Positions 12,194 through 24,122 are shown, counted from the first letter of the stretch. The stretch is DNA of 64,000 bases from Trichostrongylus colubriformis (GCA_963978905.1 OZ022257.1:40186203-40250202), one strand, 5' to 3'. Program-made: numbers and translations. The notes: generated by a model not told the origin, from the sequence alone.

Positions 12194-12679
12194 TTTAAAG
12201 GCACATTCCAGGATTAGTGGGATATCACATCTCCTGCGCTGGATGGATAGTCCGACCCAAGCTACGTAGGCTGTACCTTTCCGAGGCGTAGATGTCAGTT
12301 CCTAGAGCGTGCAGAGCCAAAGAATCTAGCGCAACAGCACGGCCGCCCACCCCAGCCGAGGGTGTGCTGCAAGTGTTCCGGTGCCTAGTGTGGGGTCAGG
12401 TCACTCAGTAGTGGGTTTACTTCACGAGGCGATTGGTTTACTGCCAATTTCGAGATCTTGACCAGTATCTGCTCTACTATTCAAAGATAAGAGTCGAAGA
12501 GTTAAAGCAGACCCTCGGCTAGGCTGGGCGGGGTCGAGCTGTTGCGCGAGATTCTTTGGCTCTGCACGCTCCAGGAACTGACACCCACGCCTCGGTAAAG
12601 GTACAGCCTACGCAGCTCGGGTCGAACTATCCATCCACGGTAGGAGATGGGATATTAAAATCCTGGAATGTGCCTTTAA
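12194..12679. mobile_element. Foldback MITE with TTAA ends, about 486 bp
   Basis: Arms of about 170 bp (12194-12370 and 12505-12679) are imperfect reverse complements, sharing AGGCACATTCCAGGA, GGCTCTGCACGCTC and GAACTGACA. The outer TTAA on both sides is compatible with a TTAA target duplication. No coding capacity. Confidence 0.75.
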
Positions 12680-12990
12680 GCCACAAAATGGCGTCTTAGA
12701 CACCGTTTGTGAGAATGACCACCACAGTGGCACACCAGGCTTAACACCAGCTAAATATTTACATTTTTATTTACCCCTTTGTTTAGAAGCTCAATCAGCC
12801 CCTAGCCCCGTTACCTCAAAGCGGGGGGTGGTGTTAACTCACTCAAAATTGCTTTCCGTTGTTGCCGGAACAACGACGTGTTGAGTGAGGCTAAAAACGG
12901 GCCCCCTCCTGGACGAGCTCCACTTCCGGCGGTGGTGCTATCGCGAGATTTGGCTAGGCGGTGAGGGGTTTGTCTAGGCCGTCAACATCC

Positions 12991-14165
12991 ATGTATAGAG
13001 TCCAAAAAGCGGTACCCTCAGTCCCGTGCGGCCACCGCCCCTCCTGGCAGAGGGGGCAACGGCAGAGGGGGAGAAATCTCTCGGCAAGCGATCTGCTAAA
13101 CTCTTTTTTAAATATCGGTACTGTTAACACTCGAGGCCTCAGCAGCGATGCCAGAATTGATCAGCTTATTTCTGAACTGAACAGATGTGCGATTAACGTG
13201 GCATGCATCCAGGAGACGCGAAGACGAGTAGCGGGTAGATGGAGGTGGCATACAGGCCACGAAGTCGTGCTTGGAGCCGGTTCAAGAGGAGGCAGAGTTG
13301 GCGGCGTCGGTTTCATAGTTTCGCCGCAACTGGCGGCTCGTGTTGTTCGCTGTGAAGTCTTTTCGGACAGGATCGCAATGCTGGTGCTCGAAATCGGAAA
13401 AACGACTACGATGAAGATTCGGTCTGTATATGCGCCCACATGCGCCTATAGCGATGACGATGTCGAGGAGTTCTACGACGCGCTTGAACGAGCAATCAAC
13501 TCTTATCCAAAAGGTAACTACGTCGTCTGCGCTGGCGATTTTAATGCCCACCTGGGCATCGGCGAGCCCGGTGAGAGCTTCGTGGGTCCCTATGGAAGAC
13601 CTGGATGGAATCTTCGAGGTGAAGCCCTGACCTTATTTGCCGAACCATGCCGTCTATGGGTGGCGAACTCATTTTACGAGAAACGTCAGAAACGTCGATG
13701 GACGTCGTACACTCCTGACAGACAGTCGTTCCATGAAATCGACCTTATCATGACAAACTGTCTGCGCCTATGCCACAACGTTACAGTCATCGGAGAATCG
13801 CATTTTAACATCGGTTCCGATCGTCGTCTAGTCCGAGCGACCACTGCGATAAATCTCAAGAAGGAAAGGAGACGGATAGCTGCAAGTCACTCACGGAGAG
13901 CCCGATTCACGTTGTGTGAGAATACGTTGAGGACGCTTGCTTCTACGACAGACTTTTCCGGTGGAGATGGTGACATTCACGATAGATGCGGGAGGATGAT
14001 CTCTACCATCCGGACCGTTGTTGAGGCTGCTTCAGAGCGCCTTTTGAGCAAACCACGCCAGCGGCTAAGTGATGAGACCCTACGGATGCTGGCTACTCGG
14101 AAGAAGCTGATCGTGGCAAGGTGCCATCGTGGCAAGGTGAGAAAAGAAAGAAGAAATTGCCACCG
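12991..14165 (+). pseudogene. RTE endonuclease domain, 5' part of ORF2
   Basis: The open frame encodes an exonuclease-endonuclease-phosphatase fold: IQETR near 13210, SVYAPT near 13428, GDFNAH near 13537, then FHEIDLIMTN and SHFNIGSD. In this family it nicks target DNA to prime reverse transcription. The normal catalytic SDH motif reads GSDR here. The frame runs into CR1-derived sequence after about 14165. The start is the first ATG in frame; upstream sequence (12780-12990) looks like 5' UTR. Confidence 0.75.
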
Positions 14166-14367
14166 TGTGAGGTCGTTTTTTGTACTCCTTTTGGATCGCA
14201 TTTCTTTTGCTGTTGGCTGTGCACCTTCATTGATCGATCTCTTTATTGGTTGCATTTCCTGGCTCCCCGTCGCAGAACCTTTGACACCTGCGCTGTTGCT
14301 GGGAAACTATTCACTATATCCAAGTGTTTCTCTTTAGCCACCGGTCTAGGTCCTTGCGTTTTGCATT

Positions 14368-15141
14368 TTGATCTCACGAAATGAGTTCAATCCCTCTCGG
14401 CGTTTCTTCTCTTCAGAGCACACGACAGGGCCCTCTCAAGCGTCAGTGTTTCGATCTGAACGGCTCGCCCCGTTTTCTGCTGACTTGCATCGACACGTTG
14501 AGCTACTTATCACGGACGATTCGACTTCTACGCAATCGAAAACTGTTCTGGCATGGCTATTGGAGGATCGCAAGCAGATGCGTTCTATATATAAATTATG
14601 TAAAGAGCTATCTGAAGAGGTGAAAAAGCTCAGACTAGAAAATGCTGAGCTCAAGAAACGTATCGTGGATCCTATCACTGGTACTCCCCCTCCTCAATCT
14701 CTCGATTCCTCGATTCCTCCCAGTCCAAGTTTCACTGTTATGCCTGTTACTACTTCATATGAAGATTTTGAGCGTAGTCGCTCACTGGTTATTTCTGGTA
14801 TTGTTGAGAGTAAAGACCCCGTTTCTTCTGCTCGTGTTATGTGTGATTATCAGGCTATTAGAGACATAATGAACTATTTATCGATTGACTGCTCTACTAT
14901 CTTAGTATAGGATGGGTCGTTCAAGCAACGCTCGTCCACGACTTCTTAAAGTTGTACTTCCTTCTTCGTTCTATGCTAAATTGATGTTACGTAGGGCCCC
15001 CCGCTTGAGGCATCACAAGGTTTCTGGCGTTTTCATACGCTCTTCCCTTTCCAAGGTGGAAAGGGAAAAGCTTCGGGCCGAGCGGATGACTCGTCGTAAT
15101 GTTCTTAGCAATTCAACTCCTACCGCCGCTAGCAATTTCTA
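14368..15141 (+). pseudogene. CR1 ORF1-like protein, frameshifted
   Basis: The first segment (to 14910) has a coiled coil (KELSEEVKKLRLENAELKKR) and a proline/serine-rich linker. The second (14912-15141) is basic, with RPRLLKVVLP and KVEREKLRAERM, resembling the nucleic-acid-binding C-terminus of LINE ORF1 proteins. The two are in different frames around 14908, so the copy is broken. Confidence 0.6.
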
Positions 15142-15272
15142 GCTTTAACCCAGGCTACTCCTGTTGTTAGTCCATCACCTGCTGGTGTTCATAGCAGTTC
15201 AACTCCTACCGCCGTTATGCAATCTCTAGCTTTAACCCAGACGCTCCTGTTGTTACCCCATCACCTGTTGCT
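15101..15272 (+). repeat. 86-bp direct repeat, two copies
   Basis: Two adjacent copies (15101-15186, 15187-15272) of an ORF1-tail segment with CAACTCCTACCGCC, TAGCTTTAACCCAG and CCATCACCTG. The second carries small indels. Confidence 0.7.
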
Positions 15273-15289
15273 TGAGAGGCCGTCCTCGG

Positions 15290-16270
15290 GTTGTTGGGTT
15301 GATAGAATACAGATTATCTTTTCTTTTTACAAATATCAGATCTGTTTTCAAGAACAAGTTCGCTTTCCTTTTTGCACTACTAAGAACTCACTATGACATG
15401 GTTGCGAATGCTGAGACATGGCTTAGTCGTCATATAAACTCGCCTATGGATCTGGGTGATTGGTCTTCGCAATATGAAATGTTCCGCTGTGATCGTTCAT
15501 CAAGGAAAGGAGGAGGGGATGCCCTCCTTGTACACAAATCTCTATGCTACCATCTGGTTTTCAGCAAATCTGTTCCTATGGCCTACGAACTCCTTTGTTG
15601 TGACTTCACTGCCGCCAACAGATCTGCTCGTGTCATCGTAGCTTACAGAGCACCTTCTTGTCCCTCTTCCCTCACTCACCAACTGTTTAATGCAATTAGT
15701 GATTTGATTTCTTGTAACCGGGCTTGCATTATATGTGGTGATTTCAATATGCCGAATATAAAATGGTCGTTGAATTCGGAGCCTGTAGCTACTTCAAAGT
15801 CCTTCTTGAACTTGTGCACAACACACGGTCTATCACAACGCGTCAATAGTTATACACTCGGCACCAACATACTTGACCTTGTCCTATCCAACCAAAAGGG
15901 CCTGATACAGGACTTAGATGTTGGCCCTCCCATCGGCGTCAGTGACCACTCCGCCATTTCCTTTTACCTTGACCTCACTCTTAGCAAACAACCCTTTGTG
16001 TTAAGAAGGATGTATAAAGATGCAAAATATGACACTATATGCGCGTACCTTTCAGACATAGACTGGATTGGATCCTTTAACAACGTCCTCTCTCTTAATG
16101 AGAAGTACGAGCTCTTTATTACCATTTTGCACCACACCATTGATTTGTTTGTCCTAGTGTGCAGGGTACCATTGCAAAGTTTTCATCTCCCTCCTCATCT
16201 CCGCTCTATTTATAATAAGAGACTCACTGCTTGGCAACGTGCAACTTCTAGTTCTTCGCCGTTATATTTG
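15290..16270 (+). pseudogene. CR1 endonuclease domain
   Basis: Endonuclease motifs are FTNIRS, AETWLS, IICGDFNMPNI and the catalytic SDHSAI near 15942. The frame ends in a short unrelated tail where the reverse transcriptase should begin. Confidence 0.7.
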
Positions 16271-16384
16271 TCGTTATGTTTGCCGCTGTGGCCAATGATT
16301 TACAGTTTTATGCTTATCATCTCTTGGGCATTGTTGTGGCCCCTCGCATGAGTTACCTCATGTAATAAATGAAATGAAATGAAA

Positions 16385-18144
16385 AAAGTTCCCTGGACCC
16401 GGTGGCTCGCACGGTGCTGAACAAGGTCATTCGCTCAAGAGTGGAAAACGACTATCGTGAATACGCTGTAAGGAGAGCAAGGGAAGAGGCGCAAAAATCG
16501 CTCAGCATCAAAAGGACTTTCATTAGCACTCGCCTCAAGACTATTTCTCCTGAGTATTTGACGAGAACGGACGGCTCTATTGCCAGAAGTCGCAAGGACA
16601 TGAAGGAGGAGATTCAAAGTTTCTTCCAGGATCTGTTCTCCACCAAAGTGCAAGTTCAACCGTTTTCTATTGCAGCTGATGACGCAGCTGAAAGGGAGGA
16701 GTGGCGAGTTTTGGAGTCGCCATGCTATTCGTCAGACAAAGAAAGGGAAAGCACCTGGACCAGACCACATGCGAGCAGAGCACTTGAAGTGTATGGAGGA
16801 GTTCCTCACCCGTCCGCTCACCGATATATTCACGGAAATCCTCGCGGCGGGGTAGTTCCGCAGGACTGGCTCGGATCTAAGACCATCTTAGTGCACAAAA
16901 AGGGATCACGTGATGCTTTGGCCAATTATCGTCCTCGCTCTCCTATCCGTGGTGCTCAAGCTTTTTTCTCGCGTCATTCTCAATCGCATGTGTCGCACTC
17001 TTACTATGAACACGCGCAGAGAGCAAGCCGGTTTTCGTGAAGAATTTTCGACTATCGACCATATCCATGTCGTTTTACAGCTCACGGAACAATGCAGAGA
17101 GTACCGGCTCCCGTTATGCTTCTTCTTTGTCGATTTCAAGAAAGCGTTTGACACGATCGAACATCAGGCGGTGCTGAATGCTCTCATTACGTTCGGAGTC
17201 CCTCGGCGATACATTGAAGTAATACGCCAGTGCAACACGGGCTGCTTCACTGACATTAACTTGCTGAATAGTCCAGTTCATGTGGGAATTCAACGCGGAG
17301 TGCGGCAAGGCGAGGTCATTTCTCTGAAACTGTTCTCCGCTGCTGAGCTCGTGATGCGAAACGTTGAGTTTACTTGCGGCATTGATATAGATGGTGAGAA
17401 GCTCCAGTAACTGCTCTTTGCGGACGACATCATCCTTATCGGTACTGAGCCGTGTACTCTCGAGGATTCGTTGAGAATTCTTTGCGAAGCCGTTCGTCTC
17501 ACCGGGCTCCAAATCCATCCAGGCAAAACTCAATGGATGAAGAACAGTTACGTGGAGGATTACAGTTTACACCTGGAGGGCTCTGTGATCGAAGAATTCT
17601 CCTCGTACGTCTATCTCGGTCAGGCAATCACCATGGATAACGACCTCACAGCAGAGATCAGCCGGCGCCGTAAGGCAGGATGGGCTGCGTTCAATAAGTA
17701 TCGCGATGTTCTCAGCGACAAGCGGCTCGACGCTCAGACCCAAGGTCCAGTGTTCATTACTCATGTCCTCCCAGCTTTAGTTTACGGATGCGAGACATGG
17801 AATACAATTCGGGCTGAGGAGGACAGGGTGGCAGTGACGCAAAGGGCTATGGACGAACCATGTGTGGTGTGTCGGTTAAGCAAAAGATTCCTAGTCGCGA
17901 GATCCGGACGCGAACCTGCGTTAGAGACGTGATCTACGATTTGAAGAAGCGATGGGCCGGCCATGTTGCCCGTCTCAGAGATAACCGATGGACGTGCCGA
18001 GTGACCGACTGGTATCCTCGTGGAGTGAAGAGACCGCTGGGAAGACCACCAACCAGATGGAGCGACCCAATGAAGAAGATCTTTGGTCAAAGATGGCGGC
18101 AAGTGGCAAGAAATCGCGACGCTTGGCATGGATGTGTCCTGTAA
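16385..18144 (+). pseudogene. RTE reverse transcriptase domain and C-terminus, disrupted
   Basis: Palm motif A reads FFVDFKKAFDTIEH (about 17122). The next block, GVRQGEVISLKLFSAA, has substitutions at usually conserved D and P. A TAA at 17408-17410 directly precedes LLFADDIILIG, the motif C box. Frame changes occur near 16725, 16850, 16930 and 17850. The C-terminal KRWAGHVARLRDNRWT block and GRPPTRW are typical of RTE. It cannot encode an active enzyme. Confidence 0.8.
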
Positions 18145-18200
18145 GGATGGTGTGACCATCCTTGAAGAGCGGACTTCAAGGTATTCAAGGTTAGAAGCTC

Positions 18201-20679
18201 AATAATTCAAGAATCAAGAATTGTTTTCTTGGACCATGCTTTGTGCAAGAACCTTTATGTTTGAAGTAAACACAATTTAAGAAAAAAAGATCAAACAAAA
18301 GTTCTAAAAGGGGCTTAAAATATAAGTTACAAGACTGTGACACGACGTCGTGCCACACGGTCGTCAATGGGTTAAGCTGGTCTACAAGACGATGATATTG
18401 ATATAAGAAGGAATTTGGTAAATGAAATGAGGAAGGGCACTCTGATTACTCATCTCAAAGTGTAAATGCACAATTTAATGAAAAAGCGACATAACATACA
18501 TGTTCCCTGTAGCACATGTAGCAATAGAACAAGTTGTTCTATCTCGGTAACCTGTCGTCCTCACCACCAACAAAGGAATGGTTAACTCCACGTGTTCACC
18601 ACCTCAAATCGCCGACAATCAAATTGGGAAGATCGAATGTCTGGTTCCGAAGGTATGCTGATCGTGGTGATTACATTATGAATCTTCTTGAAGAAACCGG
18701 AAGGTTTTTTTTTCAGCTTCACGGTTCGATGCCGATATTGGCCAACCGGCTCAGCACGTTATACGTGTGAGTGCTGATAAGCTTTGGTAAAGAAACCGGA
18801 AGGAGTCCGAAGAATGAGGGAAATGCATACAAATGTTTGTAACGAACATTCGAGGTTAAAAGCGATAATCGGTGGAAAAACCCGGATTCAAAAGCGCAAC
18901 GCTGTGGTGTGTTTTCGCATCACATTCGCATCACTTGGAACTGCACACACTGACTTTCCGAGTTATCCGAGGTAGAGATGTCAACTGTTGTCTCGCAGAG
19001 TGTATTTCATTCATTCGTGATGATGTGAAATGAGTTTAACGACACACACAGCAACAAACAAGTAAAACAATGAAATGAACAATAAGCGAAAGCGTGAGAA
19101 ACTGTGATTACGATTAAAATCTAATAAATTCACTTTCGACGTCTTGGCAAGGTGTCGTGTGTGCATTGCGGCAACTGCAAGCCATCGTAATCTCATATCG
19201 TGAGCCAAAATCGTCCCCTCCCGCTGTCTTTGAGGAGCCGTTTTCTCACACCCATCCAACGAAGCCGCGTTCATACTTTGCAGTGCCTGCGGCTGGGCGT
19301 GGTTAGTGTCTCTGCGTCTCCACCTGTGTCAATCCGCCTAGCTACCTGTGTACAAAGCCATGCCCTGCAGGCGCAAAGCTTAAGCGCAGCCGAACAAGGG
19401 ACTGAAGACATTGTGCTCGGAAATGTCGGGTGTCTATCTTCTCGAAAATCACTTGCGCTCTCTTGTATAGCAGCGAGAGGAGAGCAAATACGTTTTTCTT
19501 CATAGGAATAAAAAATCTGATAAATTCGTGAATTTCTGAATCCATCTGAATTTCAGCACGTGACGTCTTTTCTTTGCATATGGTCGAGAACATTGTTTCG
19601 AGTATGACCGTTTGTCGACTGGTTCCAATTATAGCCATTTATTATTAATTACTAACATCCGCTTAGGTGGATGTCCGTTGTTATTACTGGATCGCCTATG
19701 TGGAGCACTATACGGGCGCTTCCATAAGCCCACGAGTTTCTCGATGGCAGAAAAGATGGTGGACAGGCAAACGAAATCGAACGTTCTGTTGCCTTCAAAT
19801 CTGCACTTTGAAATGCTCTATAGCAGTGTGCTGGCTTTTGTCTGAATCCCATTCATTCATGCACCGATACTGGCATATTCTGTTAAAGTGCAATCAAATG
19901 TACTACTACTTAAAAAACTATGGACCTAAAATAGCTAATTTGTCACACTGTTCAGTCACTGTCCGTGTGAAAAAAAAAACACTCGGATTGCAGAAACTCT
20001 AGTGGATAATGCGAGGGAAAATTTGGCAATAAAAAGCTATGAAAATTTTAAAAAAAATCCAGGTAGCTTCGAAGGGATCGCCTCAAAGAACCCTACCGGC
20101 ACTACTTATTAATAACAAACTTGATTTTTAACAGTCACATTCACTCATGTAAAACATAATTGGTTGGGGTAAGTCATGCTAAAATCAGTCAGTACTTCAG
20201 TAATTACGTAATTAGTAAGTGTGTTGAGTACTCTAGAGCACTGGAATTATCCTGCAACACCTCTCAGTTCCTTTCCTCACGATCAGTTTTTTTCATACAG
20301 GACTGCCGAGAAAGCACTCCGAATTTCATTTTTGGCCATCAGCTCTTCTGCTGTCCGATTTGAAAATAAAAGCTGCTGAAACTCATTGAACTTACGAAAC
20401 TTAACCCTTTCACATCGCAACTATCGCTGTTGATGTGCACGAATCAAAAATAATGGTGATCCAGGTATTGATGATGCCTGATGCCAAGGTCAGGTAAAAG
20501 TAGTAAACCGGTGAGCTATATACTTCATGAGATGTGGGTTAGACACGAGTTAGGAATCACTGGGCTGGGTGTTTCAAAATGTTCACATGCAACCAAGCAT
20601 CTTGAAGGTCCGAGAGCATCCCTAATGGACTCCAACTCCAGCCAGACAGTTACTTATAAGGGCCCGGAAAGTGCACTCG
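18201..20679. other. Non-coding stretch
   Basis: Holds one hairpin repeat copy (18712-18780) and a GC-rich block near 19258-19390 that resembles the block at 48490-48680. No gene recognised; the frame at 19342-19638 (minus) has no known motif. Confidence 0.4.
18712..18780. repeat. Hairpin repeat shared with 42808-42885 and 61120-61185
   Basis: Contains CTTCACGGTTCGATGCCGAT, then AACCGGCT, ACGTTATACGT and GTGCTGATAAGCT. It is close to the copy at 42808-42885 and recognisable in opposite orientation near 61120-61185. Confidence 0.6.
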
Positions 20680-20985
20680 GTGTGTCGACAAATTGGGGTG
20701 AAAGTTGATTGGTTGAATTTCCACTTCGCGGCGTCGCACTCGCGGTGCCATCAGTACGAGTCGTCTGGAATTCCGCTCAAGACGCGATGGGCTGGTGATG
20801 TAAGCGACCTTTAAAGATTGCAGGTTGAAAGCTTCCAGAGTTCGCCTATCTCTAAAGGTTCCATGCGGTACCATCCCATTGCGTCTTGAGCGCAATTCCA
20901 AACGACTCGTACTGACGGCGCCGCGAGTGCGACGCCGCGAAGCGAAAATTCGACCACTCGACTCTCACCCGACAAACTGCAGACC
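20680..20985. repeat. Foldback element, about 300 bp
   Basis: Two arms of roughly 140 bp are reverse complements around a short loop near 20832. Shared blocks include CTTCGCGGCGTCGCACTCGC, CAGTACGAGTCGT and CGCTCAAGACGC. No coding capacity. Confidence 0.7.
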
Positions 20986-21192
20986 TTCTGTAGCAATTGC
21001 ATGCGCAAGAAGTCGGAGACTGACGAAGGAAAAGCATCAAACTCACAGCCAAAATACAATGCGAGGCGTCAGCATACGCAGCACTTCTGCAACCAGCAGC
21101 ACTGAGAAATCAAAAAATGCGCAGACTGTTTTTAGCATAGCAAGAGCTCTCTATTAGTTACAAAATTAAAAGGGTGCACGTATCGAGCTCCA

Positions 21193-21198
21193 TATAAG
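21193..21198 (+). promoter_or_regulatory. TATA-box-like TATAAG
   Basis: Lies 31-36 nt before the ATG of the tentative secreted-protein gene. Weak on its own; supports a start in this region. Confidence 0.3.
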
Positions 21199-21228
21199 CA
21201 GACCAGTGAGAGAGACAGGCATCAAGTC

Positions 21229-22613
21229 ATGTGGCCATACTGTTTCCTCAGTCTTGCTCTTCTTATCGTATCCCATGATGCAATAGTCAGGTCGCAGCCG
21301 CAATCGGTAAGTTGATAGCTTTTAAAATTCGGATCAGTACCATACACAGTGTAGAGAAAATTGCTCTCCCCTTCCCTACACTTTCGTGGATTCACGCTGA
21401 GACTTCCTCCCTGCGAAAACGGACCGCTTTCAACGTGTTTTCCATGCGACTAGGCCGCGTTTCTTCAAAAAGCATGATGCTAGTCCAAATACTGTGAATC
21501 ATTTGCTCACTCGATCAGTGCAAAAACCTCGTCATCATATCATCCAGCGCGAAATTTCAGGCACATGAGCACGGAGAAAGTCACCCAGGTACGAGCCCCA
21601 TTGAAATAGTGCAATCTCACGTAACCAGGGCAGTTTATCATAACTCTCTCTACAATAACCTATAATTTTCGAATGACAGCTTTAGAGATAGAGCCGATAT
21701 TGTGAGGGTACCTGAAAGTATGCACAAGTGTGAAAGAGGACCTTCCTTGATATCAGTTTTGGGAGGTCATGAGAAGGAATCATAAGCAAAAAACCGGTGG
21801 CATCTGCTTATTTTTGTTTGTTATTTACATGCTTCTGTGAGCACAGAGGAGTGCTCAGTGTTACGTGATCGTGGTAGATTATGCGGTCTCGATGAAATGT
21901 CACGAGAGTCTCCCCTGTCGGAGCTCCAAAACACAACCTGTTAAAATCACATTCATGGCACATTTCCATGCACCACTGAGTCGGTCACTTTCAAAGTAAG
22001 TAGAGTGCTAGCGAAAGATACAGTGACTTCATGCGGGTTCATTGAAAGGCGAAGACTACGACCAGCACTGAACTATTGTGACACAAACCTTTATTCAGCT
22101 ACTTTATGACAAGAGCGATAACCGAGGAGTTGTTCAGACCACGGAGACGTCGAGCGGTAGCAGTGAACAAAATGCTTCACAAAATGAATCGGCCTCTCTG
22201 GTCGATCACACCTACATCCGGAAACAGAGAGGTATGCATATGTTCTCAGTCGTGGTCCGTGGTTACAAAACTGGACGACTGGAAGGTCCCAAAGTCAGAG
22301 ATCTATTTTCATAGCCATAATCCCTGGTGCAAAAGCTAGAGGTGAAGGTCGCAAAGCTTGATGCACCATCCTTTTACCAATATTTTAGAAAGTAATAAAG
22401 TTTCAAAAATTTGTTGCAAACGCATACAAATACATCTTCGTTTGCGAGAAAGAAACTAGTGTGTGCAACTAATTTGTCGGTTACCAGAAACGAATCAATG
22501 ATTCCATAAGTTTCCTACGATTTCAGTTCAGGCACTTGCTAACGGAAAAGATTCAGTCTCGTTGCAAAACCAAAAAAATAATTAATTACCTCTACGTGAA
22601 TATTGCTCTTTGA
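21229..22613 (+). CDS. Tentative small secreted protein, unrecognised
   Basis: Model: exons 21229-21306, 21847-21995, 22099-22231 and 22527-22613, all in frame (about 148 aa). Exon 1 is a convincing signal peptide (MWPYCFLSLALLIVS) ending at a GTAAGT donor. Exon 2 ends at GTAAGT and exon 3 begins after TTATTCAG. Exon 3 contains RPRRRR, which could be a proprotein convertase site. No family is recognised. Other frames of exons 2 and 3 are also open, and an alternative mini-exon at 21561-21588 with clean splice sites would change the product. This is a gene-model suggestion only. Confidence 0.3.
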
Positions 22614-23827
22614 GCTACAGATACATGGAACTGTAGTCAACGGCGGGCGTCCACCAAGTAGTACCTTCAATGATGCACATACACGTTTTGATCCTGATGC
22701 TGAATAGAGTTAAAATGCTCAATTTCTTCTGGATTCTGCCCTTCCTTCCGAGGTCTAAGCCGTTGGGCGCTACTCGACCGAAGAGCGACGCGACAGAGAG
22801 TTTTAACCCTTAAAAGGCGCACTGGATACCTTAAGATTTCAGGTAAATAAACTACAGTATTCCGAAAAGAAAAGGATATATGCCTTGTAGTCCTATCTAG
22901 CAGTCATCACAGGCCACAGCTGCGTGAGGAAATCGACATTGATATATCAAATTTCAACGGAATACGTGAAATCGTTCCACGTGTGGCTTCAGCATCATGG
23001 GTGAAGTGGTTACTGAGAAGTCTCTGGAAGAAGTCAGTCACATGGAAACTAGGGATCTAAGAAGTCTATTTATGGCGAAATCCCGGTCAAAAAGGGCGCC
23101 CTCGAGCTGTAGAAATGGCGTATCGGTTGACTACTGACGCATGTGGATGACAGAGCCCGCCTCCAGGTGACTTGATTAGTATCGGCTACGGTAAGGGTGG
23201 TCAAGGAGATGCGGCAGGATTGAAAGTATCGCGCTTTCTCAGTTTTGGCTCGAAGCTCACCCCGTAAAATAGATGCTGTCCCATTTTCGAACATCCTTTC
23301 GTGTTTAAGACTTGGCAATGCCAATGAAAAACTCGGTCGGACTACCAGCCCCTTGACGGAAATGTCGTCCGCGCCTAGAACGAACGCTGGGAAGGGGACC
23401 TATTTCTCGGGTTTTTAACCATTCCATTCCTTTTTTTCCGCTGCTCCCGTTACTGGGCACCTCTGCTTTCATATTCACTACTCCTTTTACTTTTCGTCCG
23501 AATTTCACCTACTGCTGCCTTTAATTCCAGTATCAATTTGCAACATCTGAGCTTCCTGCCTGCCTGAGAGCAATACACGCAAATTCTAAATCAAATTTTT
23601 CTTTCAGTTCACGAGGAATGCCAGTAATTTTTTTACCAAATCTTGTTCATACAACATATCACCATAGGCTACCTTAACACTGAAGAAGTGATTCTCGCAT
23701 GATCTATCAAACAACTCCGTTCGAGCGGGACACATACTTTGATGAAAGATGAACTTTGATGAAAGTGAGTATCACTGACAAAGAAGCATATCTAAAGCAA
23801 GTTTTTCATGTTTACCTCTCTCAATGG
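22614..23827. other. Non-coding, contains dispersed repeat R1
   Basis: R1 copy 2 occupies about 23080-23520. The rest shows no gene. Confidence 0.4.
23080..23520 (+). repeat. Dispersed repeat R1, copy 2
   Basis: Collinear with 51640-52075: GCGCC..GAGCTGT, TATCGCG..CTTTCTCAG, TTCGAACATCC..TCGTGTT, ACTTGGCAA and the CTATTTCTCGGGTTTTT block. Confidence 0.6.
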
Positions 23828-23914
23828 AGCTGTGTCACACCTCCGTCGAGGAACTTTCGACCTTTGAAAAATCCTCAACACCAACGCATCCATGCTTCAA
23901 CCCTGCTCGCTGCG
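23828..23914 (+). pseudogene. Highly decayed tRNA-Ser copy, plus strand
   Basis: The 3' end reads TTCAACCCTGCTCGCTGCG, matching the array gene's T arm and acceptor. A weaker anticodon-arm match is TCGACCTTTGAAAAATCC. It is followed by array-type spacer up to the next copy at 24058, so it is an inverted outlier unit. Confidence 0.6.
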
Positions 23915-24057
23915 ACAATTTTGCAAGCATGTTATTCCATCTTAGGATCAGTACCGTCCGCGATGCAATCACGCCAGTCGACTCTCGCTCAGAGGCATCC
24001 CCGGTCATCGTAGTTGCTTGCTCGAAAAATCAGCAGAGAATACCAAAGCATTCCGGT

Positions 24058-24121
24058 GCAGCGATGTCCGAGTGGTTAAAGGGTTGGACTTTAAATCCGA
24101 TGGGACTTCCCTGGTCGATGC
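24058..24121 (+). pseudogene. tRNA-Ser pseudogene with UUA anticodon, plus strand
   Basis: Begins GCAGCGATGTCCGAGTGG like the array genes, but the anticodon loop is CTTTAAA (TTA in place of TGA) and about 20 nt of variable and T arm are deleted. The downstream GTTTTG terminator-like run is kept. The opposite strand to the array. Confidence 0.75.
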
Positions 24122-24122
24122 G

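Larger units (their letters stand above)
11061..12780. other. Non-coding, two inverted-repeat elements
   Basis: Holds the TA-flanked element 11272-11770 and the TTAA-flanked element 12194-12679. A GC-rich hairpin with TGTGACAC…GTGTCACA lies near 12003-12035. No gene recognised. Confidence 0.5.
14170..16383 (+). mobile_element. CR1-like non-LTR retrotransposon, reverse transcriptase deleted
   Basis: Order is ORF1-like coiled-coil protein, basic ORF1 C-terminus, endonuclease, then a 3' end of repeated TGAAA units (16366-16384), typical of CR1-group tails. The reverse transcriptase expected after the endonuclease is missing, so this is an internally deleted copy. It sits inside the RTE element. 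Confidence 0.7.
12780..18200 (+). mobile_element. RTE-like non-LTR retrotransposon, dead, split by a CR1 insertion
   Basis: Apurinic-type endonuclease (12991-14165) and reverse transcriptase (16385-18144) are in the RTE order, on one strand, interrupted by the CR1-like element at about 14170-16383. Frameshifts and a stop just before the catalytic FADD box disable it. The outer ends are approximate. Confidence 0.8.
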
